Part shown: piece after piece, positions 9,758-18,200 of the stretch | Layout: every line of letters starts with the position of its first letter | Numbering within the stretch: position 1 is the first letter of the stretch | DNA from: an uncultured Balneolaceae bacterium | GTDB taxonomy: Bacteria; Bacteroidota; Rhodothermia; Balneolales; Balneolaceae | Assembly: GCA_913057825.1 (NCBI GenBank) | Contig: CAJXOW010000023.1 | Coordinates: 1 to 50,659 of the forward strand | Direction of reading: 5' to 3' | DNA length: 50,659 nt | Position numbers and translations under genes: made by a program | The notes under the pieces: generated by a model | Databases searched by the model: none | What the model was told of the DNA's origin: nothing | What the model saw: only the letters and a program-made list of their open reading frames with translations

Positions 9758-11491
9758 ATGACCCCGTCACGACTATTTACTTCCGTTATGATTTTAACGA
9801 TGGTAGGCATCCTGCAATTACCGGGAGTGTTTGCCCAGGATTCTGCACTTGTGATCCGGGATATTACCCTGGTCAATCCAGGGGAGAAACCGGCCGGCAA
9901 CCAAACGATTGTGATCCAAGGAGATAAAATCCGGGATGTTGGTCTTTCCGGGGAGATAGCTATACCCGATGCCGCGCATATCATAGAGGGGAAGGGGAAG
10001 TATGCCATTCCAGGTTTAATAGATACACATGTTCACTTTTTTCAGTCGGGCGGCCTCTACACCCGGCCTGATATTATTGATCTGAGAAGCCGGGTGCCCT
10101 ACCAGCAGGAATTACAACGTATTCGCAATGAATTGCCTGAAACCTTCCGGCGTTATTTGCGAAGTGGCGTAACTGCTGTAGCGGACGTCGGCGGACCGAT
10201 GTGGAACTTTGAAGTCCGCCGCCGGGCGCGTCAAAGCTCACGCGCCCCGCTGGTTACGGTCGCCGGTCCCTTAATCTCCACTTACCAACCGCAGGCACTG
10301 ACCACCGGCGATCCCCCGATTATCAAACCGCCTTCAATCGACTCGGCCCGTTCCCTGGTCCGCGCTCAAGTGCAGCAAGGGGCGGATTACATCAAAATCT
10401 GGTACATCGTTCGTTCGGGAGATCCCTCTAAGCATCTCGAGCTGGTATCGGCTGCCATCGACGAAGCCCACCGGCACAACAAGCCCGTACTCGTGCACGC
10501 CACTGAACTTACGACAGCCCGGGCCGCCGTAGAAGCCGGTGCAGACGCCCTGGTTCACAGTGTTACCGATACCGTCGTTACAGACTCATTTGCTCAACTG
10601 TTGAAAAAGAACGATGTCATTTATACCCCGACCCTTACGGTTTTTGAAAGCTATCCCGAAGTGTTTAGCCAGCAGATCGATTTGACCCTGGAAGAGCACC
10701 GGTGGTCGGATCCCGAGGTTATTTCATCCCTCTTCGACCTCTCCAAGATGCCAGCCGACTCCCTCCCGCGATTCATACAAAACGCCATGAAACAAAAAGA
10801 CAAAGTTACAACTGACCAGGAGGCCCTCAAAAACCTGAAACTTCTTTATAATGCCGGAGTCACTATAGCAGCCGGAACAGACGCAGGTAATATCGGTACA
10901 CCGCACGGACCGGCTATATATCGTGAATTTGAATTGATGCGGCAAGCCGGCTTATCCCCTTCTGAAATACTGGAAACAGCAACGATTAACGGTGCCCGTT
11001 TTATGGGAAAGGAGAAAGATCTCGGGTCAATCAGGGAAGGCAAGCTAGCGGACCTGCTGGTTTTGGAAAAGAATCCACTCGAGGATATCAAAAACACCGG
11101 CTCCATCTACCGGGTAATTAAAAACGGAGAAAGCCACAACCCTGAGCAGCTATTGGAAAGCAGTCCTGCAAAAGTGGTGCAACGACAAGTTAATGCCTAC
11201 AATGCACGGGACATCGAAGGATTTGCCTCTTTCTACAGTGAGGATATTCGAATTTACGCTCATCCGAAGCAACTGCGGTTCAGCGGTCGGGATACCCTTT
11301 ACGCCCGGTACAAGACTCAATTTGAGTCTAATCCCAAACAACACGCAGCCATCCAAAAAAGGATTGTGCTGGGGAACCATGTATTTGACCGGGAGCGGGT
11401 AACCGGTTTATCCCGTAATGGCCCTATACAGGCAGTGGCCCATTATGTTATAGAAAATGGGAAAATACAGGAAGTCTACTTTACCCATTAA
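9758..11491 (+). CDS. Secreted amidohydrolase with C-terminal NTF2/SnoaL-like domain
   Basis: A 577-aa exported protein. A signal peptide covers about residues 1-27, ending VFA-QDS. The metal-dependent amidohydrolase domain (about 30-450) has HxH at H91/H93 (IDTHVHFF), a likely carboxylated Lys in DYIKIWY, metal His in PVLVHAT and ALVHSV, and Asp D375 in AAGTDAGN. The C-terminal tract LADLLVLEKNPLEDIKN is the usual beta-sandwich closing strand. The last 110 residues (VVQRQVNAYNARDIEGFASFYS onward) form a SnoaL/NTF2-like fold, an uncommon fusion. The family splits dipeptides, imides or imidazolone-like rings; the substrate is unknown. Confidence 0.88.
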   Translation: MTPSRLFTSVMILTMVGILQLPGVFAQDSALVIRDITLVNPGEKPAGNQTIVIQGDKIRDVGLSGEIAIPDAAHIIEGKGKYAIPGLIDTHVHFFQSGGLYTRPDIIDLRSRVPYQQELQRIRNELPETFRRYLRSGVTAVADVGGPMWNFEVRRRARQSSRAPLVTVAGPLISTYQPQALTTGDPPIIKPPSIDSARSLVRAQVQQGADYIKIWYIVRSGDPSKHLELVSAAIDEAHRHNKPVLVHATELTTARAAVEAGADALVHSVTDTVVTDSFAQLLKKNDVIYTPTLTVFESYPEVFSQQIDLTLEEHRWSDPEVISSLFDLSKMPADSLPRFIQNAMKQKDKVTTDQEALKNLKLLYNAGVTIAAGTDAGNIGTPHGPAIYREFELMRQAGLSPSEILETATINGARFMGKEKDLGSIREGKLADLLVLEKNPLEDIKNTGSIYRVIKNGESHNPEQLLESSPAKVVQRQVNAYNARDIEGFASFYSEDIRIYAHPKQLRFSGRDTLYARYKTQFESNPKQHAAIQKRIVLGNHVFDRERVTGLSRNGPIQAVAHYVIENGKIQEVYFTH

Positions 11492-11563
11492 TTATCTCGA
11501 ACCACCGAGTACCTATAGTCCGCGTACTGTTAAAAGAACCGAATCGTAAGCTTCTAACCCAAT

Positions 11564-12295
11564 TTAGTTGGAGCTTGTTGTATCGGTCGTGGCGAATTCC
11601 CAAGTCTTGGGTTGCTGTAATGCATTACCACCCATATCCTGAACGTTATCGACCGTTACACGGTAATCGGCATTGTTATCAAGGCTGTCGTCGGCGGGCG
11701 TAAACGTCGCTACTGAACCACTTATGCTTACACTACCGTTTTCGACCGAGTCGTTTGCGGCAAATACGACATTAAACACGTCATCCGGACTACCCGCAGC
11801 TTCGATTTCTTCCGAAAACTGAACGGAAATGGTCGTATCCAGCGCAACGCCGGTAGCTCCTTCCGCGGGAAATACCGAGGCGATTGTCGGCGGTATATCT
11901 TCCGTGGAAAACGTCCAGATCTTTTGACCTTCCATCTTGTTTCCCTCCAAATCAGCAACACTGTCTACCGTTACACGGTATTGCGCGTTACTATCCAGCA
12001 GGGAATCCTGAGGAATAAACCGGGCCGTATTACCTTCAACCTCATATGACCCACGCTCCAGCGAATCATTCTCGGCAAAAACAACCTCGAATCTATCCTG
12101 TCGCACCGTTGAAGGAGGAATTTGTTCGGAAAATACCACCGTAATACGTGTATCGATAGGCACATTGTCGTCACCGTCCTCGGGACTTACCGAGGTGATG
12201 GTCGGTGGATCCTGCTCAACAGATACCTGCTGAGCATCACATCCTGTTAACAATATACCTACTACTAATGCAAACCCTAACGTTTTGTTCAACAT
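11564..12295 (-). CDS. Lipoprotein with two Ig-like (Big_5) domains
   Basis: A 243-aa protein with a lipobox near residue 19 (LLTGCDAQQ), so it is probably anchored in the outer or inner membrane. Two tandem repeats of about 100 residues each begin PPTITSVSPEDGDDNVPIDT and PPTIASVFPAEGATGVALDT. Each has VxFSE, NAQYRVTVD/NADYRVTVD and a closing WTFST/WEFAT strand, typical of Big_5 bacterial Ig-like domains. Such domains usually mediate adhesion or act as structural modules. It is convergent with the amidohydrolase gene. Confidence 0.85.
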   Translation of the reverse strand: MLNKTLGFALVVGILLTGCDAQQVSVEQDPPTITSVSPEDGDDNVPIDTRITVVFSEQIPPSTVRQDRFEVVFAENDSLERGSYEVEGNTARFIPQDSLLDSNAQYRVTVDSVADLEGNKMEGQKIWTFSTEDIPPTIASVFPAEGATGVALDTTISVQFSEEIEAAGSPDDVFNVVFAANDSVENGSVSISGSVATFTPADDSLDNNADYRVTVDNVQDMGGNALQQPKTWEFATTDTTSSN

Positions 12296-12583
12296 ATCTC
12301 AATCTAAGCTTTGGTTATCACGAATAATTTTTCAAATACAGAAAGTAAATTAAGTCAACTGCACTGCATGTCCAAATCGTATTCTACATACCGATTGTGA
12401 CAAAGGTTAACTAGTCTTTTACTGAAACGCAAATGCGAAAATCGGGCGGCGACCGGTAATACCTACAATCATCACCACTCTGCCGGAAACAAGTACCAAC
12501 TAGCATAAAAGTAAGAAATCAGCTTTTCGATTCATCAATAGTATATAACAAGCGTTAACATTCAATAACAGGAGGCATATATT

Positions 12584-13000
12584 ATGCAGCAACTCAACAA
12601 GCTATCCGGAATCGCCCATTGGCTGCCCAGGCTATCTCTTGCAGCCATTTTTATCTATCATGCATTCCCCAAAGTGGCCATGACCGGCCAGGTCTCCTCT
12701 ATGATGGGGATGCCGTTTGCCATGGTCCTCATTATAGGGTTGGTTGAAATTGCCGGGGGGCTTTTAATACTCTGGGGCGGCTTTGGACCCGATTGGGCAA
12801 CCCGGCTCGCGGGATTAATTTTTACCGTAATCATGATCGGTGCTATTGCCATGGTTCACGCTCAACATGGCTGGAATTCCATAAATATGGGCAACAACGG
12901 CGGACGAGGTATGGAGTTCCAGGTATTGATTATTGCCGTTTCATTACTCTATGCCTTCAAAGGTAACGCCATTAAACGAAAAGTGACCGGACAGGAGTAA
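12584..13000 (+). CDS. DoxX family membrane protein
   Basis: A 138-aa protein with four predicted membrane helices. It carries the DoxX-type opening GIAHWLPRLSLAAIFIYHAFPKV and the MVLIIGLVEIAGGLLILWGG helix. Homologues are linked to thiosulfate oxidation or redox stress, or have unknown roles. The start has a good AACAGGAGG site 8 bases upstream, which is rare in this window. A terminator-like hairpin follows the stop. Confidence 0.88.
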   Translation: MQQLNKLSGIAHWLPRLSLAAIFIYHAFPKVAMTGQVSSMMGMPFAMVLIIGLVEIAGGLLILWGGFGPDWATRLAGLIFTVIMIGAIAMVHAQHGWNSINMGNNGGRGMEFQVLIIAVSLLYAFKGNAIKRKVTGQE

Positions 13001-13020
13001 TTTAACTTGACCGATGCAAA

Positions 13021-13059
13021 GTATGAAGAGAGGAGGAGTATTGCATCCTCCTCCTTTAT
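13021..13059 (+). terminator. Rho-independent terminator after DoxX gene
   Basis: The left arm GTATGAAGAGAGGAGGA and the right arm TCCTCCTCCTTTATAC pair almost completely around a short loop and are followed by CCTTTTTTAT. It lies 20 bases after the DoxX stop. Confidence 0.75.
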
Positions 13060-13134
13060 ACCTTTTTTATTAGATATTAACCTTCCTGAATCCTAATTTT
13101 TATCATCCTCGAACAAGAACTTAAGCTACCTTTC

Positions 13135-13605
13135 ATGGATTGGGTATTGGCACTATCAATTCTCGCGGTCATCTTATTTGTGATTCATGCCATTTACTCA
13201 TTCCAGGGAAGCAGTCCATCGAAGAGATCAACGTCCAACCTAAAGAGCGCAAGCATCAAAAGCCGGGCTGTTTCAACCGACCATGATCAGTTCAAGAGCG
13301 AATTGACCGGGGTTGCAGTTTATAACAAAGACGGTACGAACCGGCAAAAACTGATCCGGGACCTTAAAAAAGGTGACGAGCTAAAACTGCGTCTTGATTC
13401 ATCCAGGGAAGACAAAGCCCCTGCCATCGCCGTACTGGGCCCATCGAATCAGAAAATCGGATATGTAGATGAGGTGACTTCACGAATTCTGATCCCCCGA
13501 CTCAGGCAAGATATACCCTTTAAAGTGGTCGTTGACCGGATTAAAAGTGCCCCCCGAACATCCGTAAAAGATGTCGTTGTTTCGATTGAAAAGAAGGCAA
13601 CCTAG
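13135..13605 (+). CDS. Membrane-anchored HIRAN-like domain protein
   Basis: A 156-aa protein. Residues 3-22 are one hydrophobic helix, followed by a Ser/Lys-rich linker. The C-terminal 100 residues match the HIRAN pattern: LTGVAVYNKDGTNRQKLI, then KGDELKLR, PAIAVLGPSNQKIGYV and a final beta strand. HIRAN domains bind DNA ends or stalled forks in SNF2 proteins, and stand-alone versions occur in bacteria with unknown roles. Here the conserved proline/asparagine of NPYDPNAV-type cores is replaced, so the assignment is tentative. The stop codon abuts a decayed copy of part of the GH59 gene. Confidence 0.6.
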   Translation: MDWVLALSILAVILFVIHAIYSFQGSSPSKRSTSNLKSASIKSRAVSTDHDQFKSELTGVAVYNKDGTNRQKLIRDLKKGDELKLRLDSSREDKAPAIAVLGPSNQKIGYVDEVTSRILIPRLRQDIPFKVVVDRIKSAPRTSVKDVVVSIEKKAT

Positions 13606-13679
13606 GAGTCGTAGGAGTCCAATTTCGGCGTCGGAACCGAGGGCGTCACAATGACTTTATCAATTTGCGCCTGCTGCCA
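13605..13679 (-). pseudogene. Relic copy of part of the GH59-like gene
   Basis: About 64 of 75 bases match 20409-20483 of the GH59-like gene, in the same orientation. The matching part encodes the segment QRAQFDNVIVTPTGP and the following PEF...DS linker, before the discoidin domain. The copy is cut at both ends and has lost the frame. It begins at the last base of the HIRAN-like gene's stop codon and lies about 175 bases left of the IS element, so it is probably debris of a larger duplication or IS-linked rearrangement. Confidence 0.7.
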
Positions 13680-13852
13680 ATCGATAAGCCCTTGGGCGGG
13701 ATTAGGGCATCAATTGGTTGGACAGATAGAGCTCTTGAATGGTAGTGACCCTTCCTAAATATTGGATAATTCAAAAGTAGAAAATTCGGGCAAAATTCCT
13801 AACTTGCGACTAATCAAATAATAAGAATAAGACCGGAAATTAAATTATATAA

Positions 13853-13904
13853 AGGAACCGGGGTTGAAATCTTGAACCACCCGACCGACTAAGAGTATTG
13901 GACT
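13853..13904 (+). repeat. Left terminal inverted repeat of IS3-family element
   Basis: The sequence AGGAACCGGGGTTG then AAATCTTGAACCA and, after a gap, CGACTAA and TTGGACT pairs with the reverse complement of the right end, with several mismatches and a small gap. Confidence 0.75.
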
Positions 13905-13920
13905 TCGAGTGGTCTGTCTG

Positions 13921-13949
13921 CTAAGTTTTCTTCCTAAAGGAAAACTTAG
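13921..13949 (+). other. Hairpin directly before transposase OrfA
   Basis: CTAAGTTTTC at 13921-13930 pairs perfectly with GAAAACTTAG at 13940-13949 around a 9-base loop that contains the AGG-like sequence. The stem ends 8 bases before the OrfA ATG, so it could hide the ribosome site in read-through transcripts, as known for IS10/IS50. Confidence 0.55.
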
Positions 13950-13957
13950 CTACCACT

Positions 13958-14236
13958 ATGAAGAATAAAAAGTCTTATTCGGCGAAATTTAAGTTTCAAG
14001 TTGTCATGGAAGCCCTACAGTCGGACCGGCCAGACAGCGAAATAGCCCGGCATTACGACGTGCATCCGGTCACGCTGTCGAATTGGAAGAAGACGTTTAA
14101 GGAAAATGGCCCACAAGTGTTTGGCGGAGATAAGGAGCTGAAGAAGAAACAAGAAGAAGTGGATCGGATGGAAAAATTGCTGGGCCAAAAAGAGGTCGAG
14201 ATTGCCATGCTTAAAAATTTTTTGGACGAGAACTGA
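13958..14236 (+). CDS. IS3-family transposase OrfA
   Basis: A 92-aa DNA-binding subunit. The N-terminal HTH_Tnp_1 domain (KKSYSAKFKFQVVMEAL, IARHYDVHPVTLSNWKK) recognises the terminal repeats. The C-terminal leucine-zipper helix (KKKQEEVDRMEKLLGQKEVEIAML) mediates dimerisation. It overlaps the open part of the OrfB frame, with a slippery heptamer at 14215-14221 near its end. A -1 shift there would yield the OrfAB transposase. Confidence 0.92.
   Translation: MKNKKSYSAKFKFQVVMEALQSDRPDSEIARHYDVHPVTLSNWKKTFKENGPQVFGGDKELKKKQEEVDRMEKLLGQKEVEIAMLKNFLDEN
14215..14221 (+). other. Candidate -1 ribosomal frameshift site (A AAT TTT)
   Basis: The OrfA codons AAA AAT TTT TTG form a heptamer of the type X XXY YYZ. 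The OrfB frame has a TAA at 14212-14214 and is open from exactly 14215, the point where a slipped ribosome would enter. A GGGAGGAG purine run at 14240-14247 could act as a stimulator or as the ribosome site for a separate OrfB start at 14251. Confidence 0.55.
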
Positions 14237-14250
14237 CGCGGGAGGAGAAA

Positions 14251-15162
14251 ATGCAGTTGGTTCACAACCACAAAGATACCCATGGGCTTAACCAATGTTT
14301 GGAAGCAGCGGGCGTGGCCAAGAGCAGTTATTATCATTGGTCCGATCCGCCGGAGACCGATCGCCGCCAGTTTGACCGGTGGCTGAGAGATAAACTCTCG
14401 GAGGTAATCGACGATTATCCGGAATACGGTCGACGCCGATTGCTGCCCGAGCTGAACGAGCGGGTCGAACCGCACATAGGCGAGACGAAGCTACGTAAGC
14501 TGTTGTCCGAACAAGGGCTGGCTCTCAAACAAGCGACCAGCCCGCCTCCAGAGAGCGGTCCACGCCGGATCATTAAGCAGGCGGCGGGCCAGCTCAACAA
14601 GGTGGCCGGGCGCACGTTCCGTCCATTGCGGATGGTATCGGGTGATTTTACCGAGATCCCGTTTGACGGCGGCCGTCGCAAGGCCCATTTGATGGCTTTT
14701 GTGGACCCGGTCAGCCGGTGGATTCCCGGCTGGGCGATTGGGCCATCGGATAATACGGACCTAGCTCTCAAGGCCCTGGACCGGCTACGAACGACTTATG
14801 AGAAGCTAGGACTCGACATGGATGAGCTCACGATCCATCAGGATCAAGACGCCGTATTCACCAGTTATCGGTGGCTATACGAATTGCTGCTGGAAGACGG
14901 AGCCACCGTCTCCTATTCGGAGAATGGAGCGCGTCAGAACCCTTGGATCGAGTCCCTATGGGGTCGATTCAGCGTAGAGTTCCTGGCTCATCTGCGAAGA
15001 GCAGGGAGCCTGCCGGAACTAAAACGGACGGCTGAAGAGTTAATACATTTTTATCTGTATGATCGACGTCATTCAAGTATCGGGAACAAGAATCCCTACG
15101 AGCAACTAAAACAAATCGCAACCGAAGAAAACTTACAGGTAGAACATCTTAGTCCAAATTAG
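14251..15162 (+). CDS. IS3-family transposase OrfB (DDE catalytic subunit)
   Basis: A 303-aa integrase-core protein. The HTH_21-like N-part (LSEVIDDYPEYGRRRLLPEL) precedes an rve core with the DDE triad D132 (SGDFTEI), D198 (IHQDQD) and E234 (NPWIESLWG). The D-E spacing of 35 residues is typical of IS3. The C-terminal YDRRHSSIGNKNPYEQL is the usual tail. It may be made as an OrfAB fusion by -1 frameshifting or separately from ATG 14251, which has a strong GGAGGAG site. Confidence 0.93.
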   Translation: MQLVHNHKDTHGLNQCLEAAGVAKSSYYHWSDPPETDRRQFDRWLRDKLSEVIDDYPEYGRRRLLPELNERVEPHIGETKLRKLLSEQGLALKQATSPPPESGPRRIIKQAAGQLNKVAGRTFRPLRMVSGDFTEIPFDGGRRKAHLMAFVDPVSRWIPGWAIGPSDNTDLALKALDRLRTTYEKLGLDMDELTIHQDQDAVFTSYRWLYELLLEDGATVSYSENGARQNPWIESLWGRFSVEFLAHLRRAGSLPELKRTAEELIHFYLYDRRHSSIGNKNPYEQLKQIATEENLQVEHLSPN

Positions 15163-15198
15163 TCGTCAAACTGGTTCAAAATTGTAACCCCAGATCCT
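15151..15198 (-). repeat. Right terminal inverted repeat of IS3-family element
   Basis: Its reverse complement (AGGATCTGGGGTTAC then AATTTTGAACCA, CGACTAA and TTTGGACT) matches the left end. It overlaps the last codons of OrfB. Confidence 0.75.
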
Positions 15199-15203
15199 AA
15201 ACC

Positions 15204-15236
15204 ATAGCCAGTAACGCTATAAACGCTACTGGCTAT
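15204..15236. terminator. Hairpin between IS and T9SS-type gene
   Basis: ATAGCCAGTAACG pairs with CGCTACTGGCTAT (13 positions, one mismatch) around a 7-base loop. It lies 25 bases past the stop of the large minus-strand gene. No strong T-tract follows on that strand, so it may be a weak terminator or a transcript-stabilising fold. Confidence 0.5.
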
Positions 15237-15260
15237 AGTTAACCCAATTATACTGAGGGC

Positions 15261-18200
15261 TTACTTAATAAGCGTCATCTTCTTGGTTATGACTTTTTTC
15301 GGCGTCTTCAGCCTGTACAAGTACAAACCGCTTGCCAGATTTCCGGCATTAAACTGGACCATATGGCTGCCGGATTCTTTGACGCCATCAACAAGTTCTG
15401 CCACTTGCTGGCCGGTGAGATTGTATACTGCAATCGATACTTTTCCTTTCTTTGCAAGTGTATATTTAATGGTGGTAGTAGGATTAAAAGGGTTCGGATG
15501 GTTGGATGCTGTAACATTCATATCGTCCCCATGATTAGCTGTTTTAATCCCCTCCGGTTGGGTGTATTCGGAAGGAACAGAACCGGCCTCCTTTGCAAAC
15601 TTCCTTTTCATCGACTCTTTAAGTATAGGGTCCTTCGCCAACTCTCGTAATTTTTGGTATTGCGATTTCGCTCGACTATACTCATCTAAATCCATTAAAT
15701 ATGTCAGAAATAACATATTTCTGAGATTTTTCAGTTCTGTCTTTGAAAATTCAGTATTGCTTATATAATCCTTCGCTAATGATACCGCTTCTCTTGGACT
15801 CTGCTCTCTTGTTAATTCCACTTCTAGTATTTTAGCTGCATTGCGAATTCGTCTGTTAGGATTGGACAAATTTTGATCGATAAAGTTACTGGCGTGATTT
15901 GAACTAACCTCAAATCTTTTCACAAGGCGTTTTCTAAAAGCGGTAATAGTCTCCGGCATGTCATTATCAAATGATAAATTGCCATTTTCTGTGGATAATT
16001 TAGCGCTTGAATTTAGCACCAATTCCGGATAATCGATGGGCTCATTTTCATTATAAATGGGATAGGGATCATTCAACAAGAAGTTGGAGGAATCCACGGT
16101 AGATGTCCCATCATTATTGATAATTCCAGGACTTTGAGGACTTGCATTCCAATACGTGTATTCAGCTTCTATCGTTGTATAATTGGCAACTCGTACGGAC
16201 CAAATTGAATTGTTACTTAAATCTGCATCTCCCCCATCCTGACTTCCATTTTCGGTTTCTCCTATAAAAACCATAGCGTCCGAAGCGTCAACCCCAATTT
16301 CATTCCCAACGATAACCGTACCGCTTGGCGAGGAGTTACAAAAATTGCTTTGATAGTCATGACAGAGGGAAGCCACACCATTAATTACAATAACTCCATA
16401 ATTATCATTATCCTTTACAACATGGCCTGCGAATACATTTCGTGACCAATTATTATTTAAATACAATCCATGGCCGCCATTATTTATAATTCTATTGGTA
16501 TCAGCATAAAAAGTTGACCCATTGGCTTTTATGGCATAGAGCTCATTTTGTTTAAAGGTAGTATTATATATGTAAATCGTATGATTATCGGTATCATACG
16601 TGTAAATGCCCCAATTCGCATCTCTGACAGTTGCATTTTCAATGTCCAAGTCTACTTCATTCTGTATGTCCAGCCCCGCCCAATTATGATTGCTGGTATC
16701 AGAACTCATGAACGTACCTCCATGGATGTCAACCTTGCTTCCATCAAATGCATTCAGTCCTTCTGTACTGGCAAATTTAAACGTCGGACTTTTTCCACTT
16801 ACCACTTCAAACGTACCCGAATTAACATCATAACTAGTATTTATCGATACCGCTTGATCGGAGTTTGCCTCCAGGCGACCCCCATTGATGGTTACAGTAG
16901 AATTTTTCAGTTGGCCCGAATTCTCCAAATACAACGCATCGCTGTTTACGGTTAGCGATGCATTATCTACCGTCGCCCCATTGGCAATTGTTAAATCACC
17001 ATTTTGAAGCGTATGACTGCCTCCATTCACTTGCACGCCGGTGTTCAGGTCAAACGCTGCGCCATTGGTCACGGTAATATTCGAATTGGATCCATTAATC
17101 GTTACATTGGTGGCTTTTTGGTCTAAATTATCCACTTTAATATTTGGCCCGTCCACTTCATGGATGGCCCCATTAAAGAAATCATTGCTATTATCTATTA
17201 GGATTTGGCTGGAACTGTTCCCTTCAACAGCAAATGAACAACCATACTCATCTTCAAACGTCGATCCATTATCTGCTTCCAAGATGGTACTAGACCCTAC
17301 GAGATTTAATGCACCCCGAACAAACTTTACGGTATGGCTATTGGTGTGAAGACTTCCTATATCCTCTGCTTCATCATGAAACTTACCGATAACCAAAGGT
17401 TTGTTAAGATAACCCGACATGTCATCTTCGGTATATTTGAATACGGCGCCGGCCTTATCTGCTGTGGATAATTGTCTGATATTTGTTTTTCTCTGAGTAT
17501 AGTCACCATGCATCAGATTATTTTGACCTGAGACATTGAGTAACGACTGGGCATGCCCAAGTTCGTGCATCAATACTTCGACCAAATCTATATTACTGTT
17601 TGAACGGGTAGATGGGGGACTGGTTTCATCGTAATTATAGTCGGTAGATTGGTACCTATTTAAATGTATTGTCACATATTGAATACCGTCCTTATATTGG
17701 CTGGCTGAACTATTTGAATAATCCGTAGGGAATGTATGTGTTTCACCATTAGCATCTGATGAGGCCAAATATGACCATTTAAGGACATTATCATCGGAGG
17801 CGATATTACTTGGAGACCAATTCGAAAGGGTAGGTGTATTGAAATTTATGCCCAGATGCCTAACGCTTTCCCAGTTTAAAATTGCCGCATCCATAATGTC
17901 CTTCATATCGCTTGCTGACACCGAGGAAGGTTCGTTCGCATCATCGTAAACAAAATTTGCCGGCATCGACGACTCATCCCAATCCAGGTATTCCCGGGTT
18001 GCAAACGTCTTGTTGCCTACGGTGTAAGAAGCAAAACTACCTTTGGAATAGCACGAAGTCATGGTTGCCGGACTACTTGAAGCAACTTTCCGTTTAGTAT
18101 TTTCGGTGTGAGTTTTATTATCGGCCCTATTAGTTGTAGCAGATTTGCTTTGAACCAACTCTCTTAGCTGATTTGGACTCCCGTTATTACTCGCGGTATT

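Larger units (their letters stand above)
13853..15198 (+). mobile_element. IS3-family insertion sequence, about 1.35 kb
   Basis: It carries two transposase frames in the IS3 arrangement (OrfA, then OrfB in the -1 frame), enclosed by imperfect inverted repeats at 13853-13904 and 15151-15198. The inner core GGGGTT..AAT.TTGAACCA is shared by both ends. Exact outer ends are uncertain because no clear 3-5 bp target duplication is visible. Both frames look intact, so the element may be active or was until recently. Confidence 0.85.
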
